This document shows positions 48,823 through 58,758 of a stretch of DNA of 64,000 nucleotides, one piece after another. Numbering within the stretch: position 1 is the first letter of the stretch; each line of letters starts with the position of its first letter. The stretch is from positions 28,573,970-28,637,969 of the forward strand of contig OW028584.1 of the NCBI GenBank assembly GCA_932294295.1. Direction: 5' to 3'. The notes beneath the pieces were generated by a model. The model was not told where the DNA came from, did no database searches, and saw nothing but the letters and a program-made list of their open reading frames with translations. The translations under genes and the position numbers were made by a program. The stretch is from Alitta virens. Taxonomy: Eukaryota; Annelida; Polychaeta; Phyllodocida; Nereididae.

Positions 48823-50049
48823 TTTGTTCAAGTACAAATATCAAACTTCTCACTATTAAACTTTTTCTTGCCTAGGGCAGTACCTCTTTCCTGAATGAAA
48901 TTCAAGGAAGGAGTGATGCAAGGAGGTCCTGCATCACTATGTCTTTCCCCCCACAGGCAATAAAATTCGCCAAATATGGAATTTTGGCACCATTTACCCC
49001 ACCCCCCCCCCTCACACTGAAGGGTCAACTCGGTCTACTTGCCAACCAAGGAGGGGTGTTGGAACCATCTTACAGACACCCCATTGTGCCAACGTGCTGA
49101 ACTAATGACCTTAAATGGCAGGGGTCAAAAGTCCAGGCACTTTTTGGCGGGTTTTTAACCAACAAGAAACACGTGTTTCCATCAGACAAAGAAACCCCAA
49201 CCTGCCAACAAATACAAAATTAATGGAATCAGTATCTAGGACCTTTCAGGACCCACCCAATGGAACAGAACCAAAACTAACAAGTTTCGCAACTCCACAC
49301 TGATGTCATCCATTAACCAGGACAAATTTGTCATGTCCCAAACCGTTACATGATAAAATGCAGAGAAAGAAATACACGATCTGACAAATTACCACATAAA
49401 AACCGTTACATGATAAGACTCAGAGAAAGAAATACACTATCTGACGACTCAGAGAAAGAAATACACTATCTGACGACTTAACACATAATAAACCGTCACA
49501 TGATAAGATTCAGAGAAAGAAACACACTATCTGACAAATCACCACATGAAGACAGCTATTCCTATTTCTAGAAATTAAAGCTGACATACCACAGCAAAAA
49601 CCACTGCTAGGGCACCGAAAAAGTATTAAACCGACTTTTTACATGTCACAGCAACATGCTCATAAAGATGAACATGACAAGACCCCCATGTTTCCGCAAT
49701 CTTATTAAAAATAAGAAAGTTATTCCTACTAGAGTTAAAGTCACACATAACTCACTAGGCGAGTGAATAAAAACCTTCGGAGAAAGGTCATGTCACACTG
49801 ACACTTTCTGTGGAAAACCACATCAGGTACATGGTACAACTTAAAGAATTAAAATTGCCCTACGGAATTCTTAAGCTGATTCACTCCTTTCCGGACAGTT
49901 TCGCTAGCCTACTCCGTATTAATGAAAAAGTAACTTACTAAAATTAGCAAGGGGATCCCACTCAATCAAAAATATCTGCCAATACCAAATTACACTCTAT
50001 ACATATAGTCGCTGTATAGACGACAGACCGGGATTTGAACTAGTGAACC
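48823..50049 (-). other. Spacer between pol and the extra ORF
   Basis: 1.2 kb with no supported ORF and a C run at 49000-49012. It is AT-richer than the coding parts and holds the tandem repeat at 49343-49545. Confidence 0.6.
49343..49545. repeat. Tandem repeats in the pol to extra-ORF spacer
   Basis: Units of about 55-60 bases share aaccgttacatgataa, cagagaaagaaatacac and tatctgac. Four to five copies occur, one of them shortened to 29 bases. Confidence 0.9.
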
Positions 50050-52998
50050 TTAATCAAATCCAATGTTGTGACCATATCTGTCAGGTGGCTGTCTCAGCCT
50101 CTTTGAAACAAAGGGCTCAGCCTCAGGATTCAGTCTGGAATCCTCTGCCAGCCAAGGTGATGCCACTTTCCCGCCACATTCCATGTGGTTTGCAGGCATC
50201 AACCTGGGCGCTTCCGTGCGGCCTGTACCCACGTGGGTAGACGGCGCTGCATCAGCGTTTGGGGACGCCGCATCATCCCCCAGCATCACGTGTTCAGAGG
50301 ATGCTGCTGCCGGCCTCACTGCACTCCGAAGTACACCATCTCGCGTCTCCCCAGATCGCGTCAGAGGCGGATCCTGCTCTTTTTCAGAGGGGGGCTCATT
50401 CTGACGTTCATCATAGAGAAAGGGGTCCGTGTACGGGTCAGTCAAGGGCAAATCAGGAATTCTAGCTACATCAGTCTCACGTACTTCAGCCAAGTACGGC
50501 TTGAGTTGATTAATGTGCACAATTCGAGATTTCCCAGTTGCAGGAGTCACAATTTCATAATTAACCTCCCCCACTCTTCTCACCACCCTGTAAGGCCCTA
50601 AAAACTTCAAACTAAGTTTCTGCCTAGCCAGGGGCGGATAAAACAGCAACACCCAGTCTCCAGGTTCATGAGACTGATTGCTGGACAATCTGTTGTAGTG
50701 CTTCGCCTGATTCAGAGCTGATTTCCGCAGCTTTAGGCGACAGCGCTCAAAGGAATCTTCCATAGCCAACCGTATCCATTCAACATATTCAATTGTACAA
50801 GATGGCTGATCCTGGAGGACATGACCATACAACAGGTCAACAGGCAGGAGGGCCTCCCTCCCAAGCATCAACCTATTGGGAGTAACTCCAGTTGAGTGCT
50901 GGGGCGTAGCCCTATAGGAGGGCCTTTGTCCTGCCTTCAGCCAATCCACGGCCAAAGAAGTCGCACTATCCTGAGCTTGGGCAGCCACAATCTCTTCCCC
51001 TGTCCACACATTCAACCAGTTCGAACCCAGGACCTCAGATTGTTCAGGGCCACCCACTTCCGGTGGGGCAGTCACCACTTCTGGTGATGCCTCACTGCTC
51101 ACTCCGGGGCTGGTCTCAGAAACTGCCACCACTGGCTGATTCACAGAGACTGTCTCAGCCCTGGCTGATCCATCAGCCACATCACCACGGCTGCCTACCA
51201 CTGTAGCTCTCCCTGGCCCCTGTCCCTGGCGCCACAATGGCGCCTGCTCCCATGGCTTCATCAACAAGTGAGCCTTGTCAGCATTCCACTGTACAAGGGC
51301 CACCACCATTCCCTGGTCACCATGCCCTGGATCAGGGCAATCATCTCTCTTACACCTTCGCACAGGAATTCTAGAACAACCATCTGCGTTTCCATGCTTT
51401 TTACCCTCCCTGTATTCAATTCTGAAGTCATATTCGGCCAATGATGCCAACCAACGGGCTAGCATGCCCTCTGCATCTTTAAAATTCTGTAACCAAACAA
51501 GGGCACGGTGGTCAGTTCTTAAAAGCACTGAGCCCTGTCCATACAGATAAGGTCTAAAAATCTTAGCCATTCGGACAACAGCCAAAAGCTCCTTGTAAGT
51601 TGTACAGTAATTTTTCTGGCTAGTCGACAGAGCTTGAGATGCATAAGCAATAACACGTTCTTTTCCCTCAATTACCTGGGACAAAACACCACCTATTGCT
51701 AGATCAGAAGCATCTGTATCAAGAATAACAGGGCAGCCTTCTCGAGGCAAAGCCAAAACTGGCGCAGTGGTTAAAGCCTTAATCAGGGCCTCAAAGGACC
51801 TTTGACATTCGGAGGTCCACTCGAAAGGGACCTTGGGAGTCATCAGGGCATGCAATGGGGCAGCTAGGGCAGCAAAATCCGGCACATACTTTCTATAGTA
51901 TGATGCAAATCCCACAAAACTACGAATTTCATGGAGGGTTTGGGGTTCAGGCCAATTCCTGACAACCTCAATTTTCCGAGGGTCTGGCCTAACCCCTGCT
52001 TCTCCTACCACATGGCCAAGAAAGGGCACTTCTTTCCTAAACAATTCACACTTACTGGGCTTCAAACGCAGACCAGCCTGGTCCATGCGTTTAAGGACAG
52101 TAACTAGATTAGCTAGGCATTGGTCAAAAGTGGAACCCTGGACCACAATGTCATCCATATAACACAAACAAGTGGTCAGATCTAAACCACCCAACACCAA
52201 CTCCATCAACCTTTCTAATGTGGCAGGGCCATTTGTGACTCCAAAGGGCATCACTGTGAAGTGATAATGCCCTCTAGGAGCTGTAAAAGCTGTCTTTTCC
52301 TTGTCCTCACTTTCCATAGCGATCTGCCAATAACCTGAGGACAGGTCAAGAGTACAAAACCACTTAGCACCAGCAAGGGCATCCAGGCAGTCCTCAATTC
52401 GAGGCAATGGATAAGCATCCTTCTTGGTGCAAGCATTTAGACGCCTGTAGTCTACACAAAACCGGAAACTGCCATCCTTCTTACGAACAAGGACTGGAGG
52501 ACTAGACCAAGGACTACTACTAGGCTCAATAACTCCAAGATCTAACATACGATCAACTTCCTCTCCTAGGGCTCGCTTTTGGGCCCAGCCCAACCGACGA
52601 GCAGGTAGCTTAAAGGGCCTATGGTCACCAGTATCGATTTCATGCTTTGCTAAGTCTGTTCGACCTAAACCAAATTGACCTCCCTCAAAGCAATGCTCAT
52701 ACTTTAACAGAACCATTTTCAACTTTTCCCTTTGTTCACTACTAAGGCCTTCTGTCGGGTCAATAAGGGGTTTCAGGTGATCTGGAAGGTCCTTGTGTCT
52801 AGGGCCCTCCTTGGAAGCCACAGCTGATACCAGCGTGTCCTCTTCCAGAGAATCCTTGTTAGACAGGACACTAGTCAACTCCCCTAGTAATTGACCCTGT
52901 GACAGACAAATATCTTTCTCAGTTGGATTTGCTATCCAGACCTTGGCATCAGGACAATTCACGTCCACTATGCCCCGAGGTACCATAACATGCAAATT
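50050..52998 (-). CDS. pol: pol: reverse transcriptase, RNase H and core-deleted integrase
   Basis: No ATG opens it; the frame follows a TAG at 52999-53001. Numbering from 52995, reverse transcriptase spans about 130-330 with LDLSSGYWQI (217-225) and the catalytic YMDD (279-282). Gypsy RNase H follows at about 390-545 (LDTDASDLAIGG; TDHRAL). A Pro/Ser/Glu-rich linker covers 550-680. Integrase appears only as its end: YRATPQHSTGVTPNRLMLGRE at 694-714 (just after the catalytic Glu in relatives), then FLGPYRVVRRVG (798-809) and HINQLKPY (827-834). The H2C2 finger and D,D-35-E core, about 200 residues in relatives, are absent without loss of frame. Reverse transcriptase looks usable; integrase cannot be active. 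Confidence 0.93.
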   Translation of the reverse strand, partial: NLHVMVPRGIVDVNCPDAKVWIANPTEKDICLSQGQLLGELTSVLSNKDSLEEDTLVSAVASKEGPRHKDLPDHLKPLIDPTEGLSSEQREKLKMVLLKYEHCFEGGQFGLGRTDLAKHEIDTGDHRPFKLPARRLGWAQKRALGEEVDRMLDLGVIEPSSSPWSSPPVLVRKKDGSFRFCVDYRRLNACTKKDAYPLPRIEDCLDALAGAKWFCTLDLSSGYWQIAMESEDKEKTAFTAPRGHYHFTVMPFGVTNGPATLERLMELVLGGLDLTTCLCYMDDIVVQGSTFDQCLANLVTVLKRMDQAGLRLKPSKCELFRKEVPFLGHVVGEAGVRPDPRKIEVVRNWPEPQTLHEIRSFVGFASYYRKYVPDFAALAAPLHALMTPKVPFEWTSECQRSFEALIKALTTAPVLALPREGCPVILDTDASDLAIGGVLSQVIEGKERVIAYASQALSTSQKNYCTTYKELLAVVRMAKIFRPYLYGQGSVLLRTDHRALVWLQNFKDAEGMLARWLASLAEYDFRIEYREGKKHGNADGCSRIPVRRCKRDDCPDPGHGDQGMVVALVQWNADKAHLLMKPWEQAPLWRQGQGPGRATVVGSRGDVADGSARAETVSVNQPVVAVSETSPGVSSEASPEVVTAPPEVGGPEQSEVLGSNWLNVWTGEEIVAAQAQDSATSLAVDWLKAGQRPSYRATPQHSTGVTPNRLMLGREALLPVDLLYGHVLQDQPSCTIEYVEWIRLAMEDSFERCRLKLRKSALNQAKHYNRLSSNQSHEPGDWVLLFYPPLARQKLSLKFLGPYRVVRRVGEVNYEIVTPATGKSRIVHINQLKPYLAEVRETDVARIPDLPLTDPYTDPFLYDERQNEPPSEKEQDPPLTRSGETRDGVLRSAVRPAAASSEHVMLGDDAASPNADAAPSTHVGTGRTEAPRLMPANHMECGGKVASPWLAEDSRLNPEAEPFVSKRLRQPPDRYGHNIGFD

Positions 52999-53615
52999 CT
53001 AACTAACCTGGGGAATGGCTTCGAACAAAAGGTCATGACCCTGACATTTGCCCCATGTCACCAGATTGACTGCAACCAATGACACATGCCTTGCTAGCAG
53101 GCAAATGGGTTCTCTGACCACTGCTCGACCTCCAAGACCTTCTGGACCTTCTCTACACAAAACATCTGACCCACCTAAACGCAATACTCCAGAGGAACAC
53201 ATTAAAGTGGCTTTATGCTTCTTCAAGAAATCCATCCCCAGCAACCCAGTCAGTTGTCCCATCTGTCCACACAGATCTCTGTCTCTAGCCTTCCATATAC
53301 TTTGATAAGACCACCATTTGCAGCTGCTACTTTCCTTTCCATAGACAAAAGTGGAGACCTATACACTCCAGCTATCTCATCATACACTTTCTTACTCATC
53401 ATTGAAACTTGGGCACCTGTGTCCACCAGCATTTCCAGATCTGTGGAACCAATCCGGATGGACAAATACCAGGCTGTTACGGCTTCCTGTGCAGCAGCAC
53501 ATTGAGGCTTATCCTGTCCCTTAAAGAACTCCTCATTACTATTCATGGGAGCCACTAACTTCAAGGGTGGAGGACCTGGGACCAGATCTTCCTCCACCCT
53601 TACTCTTTTAGCGAA
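52999..53615 (-). pseudogene. pro: Retroviral-type aspartic protease, broken by a frameshift
   Basis: The first part (53250-53615) is in the -1 frame relative to gag and contains the active-site motif MLVDTGAQVSMMS. It ends at a TGA near 53250. The second part of the fold (GLLGMDFLKKH, the hydrophobic-G-MDFL signature) is in another -1 frame at 52999-53262, the frame shared with reverse transcriptase, and stops at a TAG (52999-53001). A one-base deletion near 53262-53275 is the simplest cause. A second programmed shift is unlikely within a protein fold. The enzyme would normally cut the Gag-Pol precursor inside the particle. Confidence 0.85.
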
Positions 53616-55000
53616 CTAGCTCCCTTATCTGACTGTGAACCATTCCCCGCACCTTTTGGGGCACCTTTTCGGGCCCCTGACCCCTTATCCCAATCTTTCT
53701 TGTCCCTTGGACGACTGTTTCCCTGATTGCCCCGGCCAGATTGATCTCTGCCTCTGTTTTGCTTAGGGCAGTCTCTACGAATATGGCCGTAATCATTGCA
53801 ATTAAAACAGCGCCTATTGGAACCGGAAGGGGGCCTCGGCCCATCTCGGCGACCCTTATCGCTGGGCCCACCTCGATTTGCCAATACATCATTCATCAGG
53901 GAATAAAACAACTCTTTAACCTGCTCCTGAGTCATGGGGTCTCCTTTAGCTGAAGGAGCTACCCCTGCTTGACTTGTTGGAGCTAATTCTGAGGTCTCAG
54001 GATGGACAACGGGCAAAGCCACGGCCCCTATTGGCCCAAGGTCGGGTTTGTGGGGCCTTGTGGCTTCATAGGCGGATTCATATTGGACAGCCAAATCAAT
54101 GGCATCCTGTAAAGTAGAGGGCTTGAGGGCACCTAACCAGAACCTCATGCTGGGAGAACCGGCTGTTTCCATGAACCTTTCCTTGGCAAACCTTTCCTGC
54201 TCCTCAGTCGAGGATGCAGGGTTCGCCTTCCTGGAAAGATCCACTAAGAACAAGCCATATGACTCCATATCCATTTCGGGCCCCCTCTTTGAATTAAACC
54301 ATTTACTACGATAAGCATCTAGAGCACGGGAGGAACAAAACAGACCATTTAATTGCTCTATCATCTTAACCCACGACTTCTCATAGGGCAAAGAGACAAT
54401 CTTGAGCCTAGCTGGACCGGAAATACTAGTCCACATGTGGAAGCAACGCTCATCTTCTGTCCAACCATTAAAATCTGCCACTCTCCTAAACTCCATCAAA
54501 TAATCAGCAAAAGCTACTCCCTGACCATCATACAAAGGGGGTAAGGCTTCCCTACGACGCCTGTGCCTTGGACGATAGGCACGATTGCCAGGGGCCACGT
54601 GGTCCGCCATTACTGCTCCAGCGGCCCCACCGGCCCCAGTTGGCTCAGTCCCTACCCGGGTCCTATATTCTGGAGAAGAGGTGGGAGTGGACGCACAGGA
54701 GTCATTCGAATCCGACTCTCTCTGCACCATATCCCTGGACCTCTTTCCACTACTTGCTCTAGCTCTAGATCCTTCCCTAGGGAGCCTCACTCCGGAATTG
54801 GAGCTGATCTCCCCAGGTTGCCTCACTCCTGACATGGAGCTAGCACGTGGTCTAACTGGGGTGGCATCCCCAGAAGCCATGCTGGCGACTGGGGGGCCTG
54901 ATGTGTTGACCCCTGTTGACTGGGGAGCCAATGATCGGCTCTCCCTGTCTTGGGGTACCTTTCTACCAGGCTTGGGTCTCAATGCTGAAGTTCCAGGCAT
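53600..55000 (-). CDS. gag: gag: capsid and nucleocapsid protein, 466 residues
   Basis: ATG at 55000 (MPGTSALRPKPG); an upstream in-frame GTG is not a likely start. The basic, Ser/Pro-rich N-terminal third is followed by a capsid-like region (YDGQGVAFADYLMEFRRVAD ... FWLGALKPSTLQDAI), typical of Ty3/gypsy gag. Near the C-terminus is a zinc knuckle CFNCNDYGHIRRDC (C-x2-C-x4-H-x4-C) in an Arg/Gly/Asp-rich tail. It forms the particle and packages RNA. The frame ends in CTA AAA GAG TAA, and the protease frame overlaps here in -1. The A run could allow the ribosome to slip. The ORF is intact. Confidence 0.93.
   Translation of the reverse strand: MPGTSALRPKPGRKVPQDRESRSLAPQSTGVNTSGPPVASMASGDATPVRPRASSMSGVRQPGEISSNSGVRLPREGSRARASSGKRSRDMVQRESDSNDSCASTPTSSPEYRTRVGTEPTGAGGAAGAVMADHVAPGNRAYRPRHRRRREALPPLYDGQGVAFADYLMEFRRVADFNGWTEDERCFHMWTSISGPARLKIVSLPYEKSWVKMIEQLNGLFCSSRALDAYRSKWFNSKRGPEMDMESYGLFLVDLSRKANPASSTEEQERFAKERFMETAGSPSMRFWLGALKPSTLQDAIDLAVQYESAYEATRPHKPDLGPIGAVALPVVHPETSELAPTSQAGVAPSAKGDPMTQEQVKELFYSLMNDVLANRGGPSDKGRRDGPRPPSGSNRRCFNCNDYGHIRRDCPKQNRGRDQSGRGNQGNSRPRDKKDWDKGSGARKGAPKGAGNGSQSDKGASSLKE
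53603..53609 (-). promoter_or_regulatory. Possible -1 frameshift site, gag to pro
   Basis: The minus strand reads CTAAAAGAGTAAG at the end of gag. A -1 slip on AAA keeps codon pairing and enters the protease frame, which is open from 53615. The heptamer is not the classical X XXY YYZ form, so efficiency is uncertain. Confidence 0.45.
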
Positions 55001-55253
55001 TCTTACAGAACACAATACAAACAGCAAACAAGACAAACAAGACAAACAGAGTAACCAGGGCAGGGCCACTCAACAAGACCAGTTTCAAAGTGGAGTGAAA
55101 CTACTTAGCTGTTCAGATTCTGTTGTAGAAAACACACAAAAGAGTACTCCAATGTGACACAATGGTAAATCCTTAAAAACACAAGTAAATCCCTGTAAGC
55201 ACCTTATTTGAAAAGGTCCTCACAGATCCAAAGTATTCCTGAGAATGAGTCAA
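55001..55253 (-). other. 5' leader of the LTR element
   Basis: Untranslated leader between the primer binding site and the gag ATG. It contains repeated gacaaacaa words near 55030-55048. Confidence 0.6.
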
Positions 55254-55271
55254 GTCCCACATCGGGCGCCA
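55254..55271 (-). other. Primer binding site, Lys-tRNA-like
   Basis: Three bases after the 5' LTR the minus strand reads TGGCGCCCGATGTGGGAC. TGG pairs with the CCA end of a tRNA. TGGCGCCC is the start of tRNA-Lys type sites in other retroelements. The exact tRNA of this species is not known. Confidence 0.8.
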
Positions 55272-55274
55272 ATT

Positions 55275-55580
55275 TGTAAGGTCCTTCAGACTTGACTCAA
55301 ACAAACTCAAAGAATACATTTTGAAGCTTTATTGGCCCTGCCCTAGCCAAACGTCCTGCCTATACCATTCTATGGACCAAACTCATCAAACTGATGCTGC
55401 CAGCATCCCTGTAGCCCCCAGCAGCCCACTCTGGCCAATAGGAACCCAGCCATGCCCCTATCACGTGCTCCCCTTACTGGGGCATAGGAAATGCCCCACA
55501 TTCTAGGTCAACGGCCTCACTGAGGTCACTGGGGTCATGGGAACGGGTAACATTCGAAAAACGGATTCCAGGTCATCACA
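55275..55580 (-). repeat. 5' LTR (306 bp)
   Basis: Identical by eye to the 3' LTR. It is the promoter copy for minus-strand transcription. AATAAA lies at 55328-55333 (minus strand) and an E-box at 55462-55467. The inverted CCAAT-type attgg on the minus strand may be a promoter element. Confidence 0.97.
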
Positions 55581-55584
55581 GTGC

Positions 55585-55850
55585 ACTGTTAATTGTAAGG
55601 CCCAAATTTAAGGATTTACTTGTAATCGGGGCAGAGCCAAATTAAATAATTGCTCTTCAGGTTGTCAGTTTCTGTGTTTTCAGGATATCTACTAGAAGCA
55701 GAACACATAAATAGTGCTTTTCTGTGGTATAGGCAGATCTTGTTGGAGATAAGATAAAGTGTGTGTGTAATTTGAACGCCATGTTACAAATTAAACCCCA
55801 TGGGTGGGGTATTTAACTTAATTAGTATAGACACCGAGTACATGCAAGGC
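55585..55850. other. Non-coding gap
   Basis: Nothing recognised. Confidence 0.4.
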
Positions 55851-56509
55851 ACTTATGATTTAATGTCACATCACTTATGATTTAATGTCTCATCACTTAT
55901 GATTTAATGTCTCATCACTTATGATTTAATGTCTCATCACTTATGATTTAATGTCTCATCACTTATGATTTAATGTCACATCACTTATGATTTAATGTCT
56001 CATCACTTATGATTTAATGTCACATCACTTATGATTTAATGTCTCATCACTTATGATTTAATGTCTCATCACTTATGATTTAATGTATCATCACTTATGA
56101 TTTAATGTCTCATCACTTATGATTTAATGTCTCATCACTTATGATTTAATGTCTCATCACTTATGATTTAATGTCACATCACTTATGATTTAATGTCACA
56201 TCACTTATGATTTAATGTCACATCACTTATGATTTAATGTCTCATCACTTATGATTTAATGTCACATCACTTATGATTAAATGTCACATTACTTATGATT
56301 TAATGTCACATCACTTATGATTTAATGTCACATCACTTATGATTTAATGTCACATCACTTATGATTTAATGTCTCATCACTTATGATTTAATGTCTCATC
56401 ACTTATGATTTAATGTCACATCACTTATGATTTAATGTCTCATCATTTATGATTTAATGTCTCATCACTTATGATTTAATGTCACATCACTTATGATTTA
56501 ATGTCACAT
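55851..56509. repeat. 22-bp satellite, 30 units
   Basis: The unit acttatgatttaatgtctcatc (written in parts: acttatgatttaat + gtctcatc) repeats 30 times with no length change. Almost the only variation is one position, gtCTC versus gtCAC. One unit has gtatc, one catt and one gattaa. There are about as many A-type as T-type units and they are interspersed. Confidence 0.97.
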
Positions 56510-57339
56510 GTATGAATGAGAAGACTCATTATATATGCAATCCAAATTGAAATACCCTAATTGTATTACGGATTGAAAATAAATGTTGATGTATGAAAAT
56601 ATCATCATTATTATACCAAAATCGTGTGCATCATTTCCGTTAACTTTTGAAACAGGGGAAATCAAGCTCAGTGTATTTTGAGTTATTAACCCAAACATCA
56701 TGTTGAATAATATCTGAAATATAAATTTTGAACTTTTATCATGAAATGGTAAATTTAAGTCGTTTTGCTGTGGTATAACAGAAGTAATATGAGCACATAT
56801 TAACAAAACTATTATCGTGTTCTCTGACATCGTTTATTCTGCTACAAAAATAGATCTTGCATGCAAAATCCAGGATGGCCAAAGCTCAAAGGAGTCGAAA
56901 GGCATCACGAAGAACGAAGCAAAGCCATAGAAGATTAAAAGACACCATCTGAATATGAGTTCACAAAAGTAACAAATCAAAAACAAAAATTTTATTTCTG
57001 AATCAGTAAAAATGACATATTCTTCTCTGTTCCAAATAGGAAATTTTTCTCAAGATTCAAAACATTCTGTACAAGTTTCAAATTTGAATGCAAATTAATG
57101 TCTTGACAACTTGCGATGTTATATCATATATAGCTTTTATTGACACTTTTTATCAGAAAAGATACATATGTCACATATCTACTCACTACGTCTATCTAAA
57201 ACTACATCTACAAAAATCTGATGTACAAGTTCTCATTATTTTATACATAATATACAGCTTAACATTTAAGGTCCCAGTTGCCACAATTTGATGTTTTCTG
57301 GACAGAGTCCTGCTCTTAAACATTCAGTATTAAGGCGAA
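56510..57339. other. Non-coding stretch
   Basis: No gene recognised. Confidence 0.4.
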
Positions 57340-57905
57340 ATAATATATATATATATAAGTACATAAAAGATAGCAAATAAAATCACAGATCAAATGACAA
57401 ATACTGATTATAATATCAATATTAGATTAAAATTTTACAAAAATATACACAGATACTGATCATAATATCACAATAAGATTCAAATTAACACAAAAAGATA
57501 AGAATGTTCTCATGTATAAAAATAAAAAAAGTACCAGGCAGCATTGCGCTGACCCTGGCATTTGGCTCTTCTACTTTGTGTTGACAGTCATGTCAGGGAG
57601 TGTCATATCGGAGGAGCCCAGTTGTAATTAAAGTCTACATTACTTTATTTAGGAAATTACCAAGAGCATATATCATTTCAGGTTCTTTATTTGACATTAG
57701 TGCTTTAAATTGATGTATTTTATCTAAGTTATGGAAATTTGGAATCAATTTATTTGCTTTTAGGATTAATTGATTTCTGGGTTCTGCATAATTGTTACAA
57801 ATTAAGAGACCATGTAGTTCATCTTCTACTTCATTACTATCACATTTATTACATTTTCTTTCTTCTAATGGTATTTTAGGGGTCTAAATCTATATCCTAC
57901 CTGGG
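57340..57905 (-). pseudogene. LINE 3' end with zinc-finger-like C-terminus, 5'-truncated
   Basis: Minus-strand coding 57635-57905 reads VGYRFRPLKIPLEERKC, then C-x2-C-x8-H-x4-C (KCNKCDSNEVEDELHGLLIC) and ends LGNFLNKVM with a TAG at 57635-57637. This C-terminal CCHC-type block is common in LINE ORF2 proteins. The 3' UTR runs to about 57343 and ends in an AT run. The same UTR is found alone at 21200-21360. The coding part is cut at 57905, where a GGAGA array starts. Confidence 0.8.
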
Positions 57906-58091
57906 GGAGGAGAGGAGAGGAGAGGAGAGGAGAGGAGAGGAGAGGAGAGGAGAGGAGAGGAGAGGAGAGGAGAGGAGAGGAGAGGAGAGGAGAGGAGAGG
58001 AGAGGAGAGGAGAGGAGAGGAGAGGAGAGGAGAGGAGAGGAGAGGAGAGGAGAGGAGAGGAGAGGAGAGGAGAGGAGAGGAGAGGAGAGGA
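57906..58091. repeat. (GGAGA)n pentanucleotide array, about 37 units
   Basis: A pure ggaga repeat of about 185 bases with strong purine/pyrimidine asymmetry. It starts where the LINE coding breaks off. Confidence 0.97.
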
Positions 58092-58668
58092 ATAACTTAA
58101 TGTAATGCTTCTATAATAAAACCTAATAACTGTGATTCAGAGCCTTGAACTTCATGAGTGATGAGGTTGGGCTGGTGAACCCACGAGTCCCGTAGGCCTC
58201 ACTCTGGTTGGTTGCCATGGTGATGACGTCACCATTTCAAAACAACAACGTCATGATTCAGCAAGGAGAGAGTCTTCAATATGAAGCACTTTCAGCCTTA
58301 AAATGGGGAGTTTATGGACATATGAGTACATTTGAACCATATCTACTGAAATATTTTTGGATTTTATGCTCATTCAGGACCAAAAAGGGTATTTAAGACA
58401 TGTTGTTACCCAGAAACTATGTGAACTGGGCTATTGTCACTGCTCAACTGACTTTCTGAAGCTTCTTTCGTGTTAAAATTGTACTCAGATTGAAGGAATC
58501 AAAAAGTTAATGGGGTTTCTTATGTCAGGTGAGGCTAATTTTGTTTATTTTATAGATTTTTACTATAATATCCAGTTGAAGTGATGACTCTCATGACGTC
58601 ACTGAGTTTGTGTGTGCTGTCCTGTGATTGGCCAGGCTGTTCTCTTTATAAGGGATAATGTATGTTAT
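58092..58668. other. Non-coding stretch
   Basis: No gene recognised. It contains ggttgccatggtgatgacgtca (in two parts: ggttgccatggt + gatgacgtca) at 58209-58230, which resembles an X-box half followed by a CRE (tgacgtca). The 62-codon frame at 58208 has no family. Confidence 0.4.
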
Positions 58669-58731
58669 GAGGTTCACAACACTGAACCTCATAGTGTGAA
58701 CCTCATGGTTTTTCTATGAGGTTCACACTCT
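58669..58731. repeat. Inverted and direct repeats of tgaggttcaca
   Basis: tatgaggttcacaa, tgaacctcata, gtgtgaacctcat and atgaggttcacac occur in a row, forming two adjacent hairpins. Confidence 0.85.
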
Positions 58732-58758
58732 ATTGCGGGATATATATATAATCTGTTA

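Larger units (their letters stand above)
45808..55580 (-). mobile_element. Ty3/gypsy LTR retrotransposon, 9.77 kb, young but defective
   Basis: Two 306-bp LTRs that appear identical bound the unit and gtgc repeats on both sides (45804-45807, 55581-55584). Minus-strand order: 5' LTR, primer binding site, gag, protease, reverse transcriptase/RNase H, shortened integrase, an extra zinc-finger ORF, polypurine tract, 3' LTR. The RT-RNaseH-integrase order and the GPY/F motif place it in Ty3/gypsy. It is much richer in GC than the surrounding DNA. Integrase has lost its H2C2 and catalytic core, the protease is frameshifted and a TAG lies before reverse transcriptase. Identical LTRs mean recent insertion, so proteins from other copies probably moved it. 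Confidence 0.97.

Noticed and set aside
55001..55069. Gag start at the upstream GTG
   Set aside because: An ATG at 55000 begins a normal gag N-terminus; the upstream Leu/Cys-rich stretch is leader sequence.
54585..55157. 190-codon plus-strand frame
   Set aside because: It lies antisense to gag and its leader and has no domain.
55851..56509. CRISPR-like array
   Set aside because: Units are contiguous with no spacers and the surrounding DNA is eukaryotic.
58208..58396. 62-codon frame beginning near a CRE-like site
   Set aside because: No family, short, and nothing beyond the motif supports a promoter.
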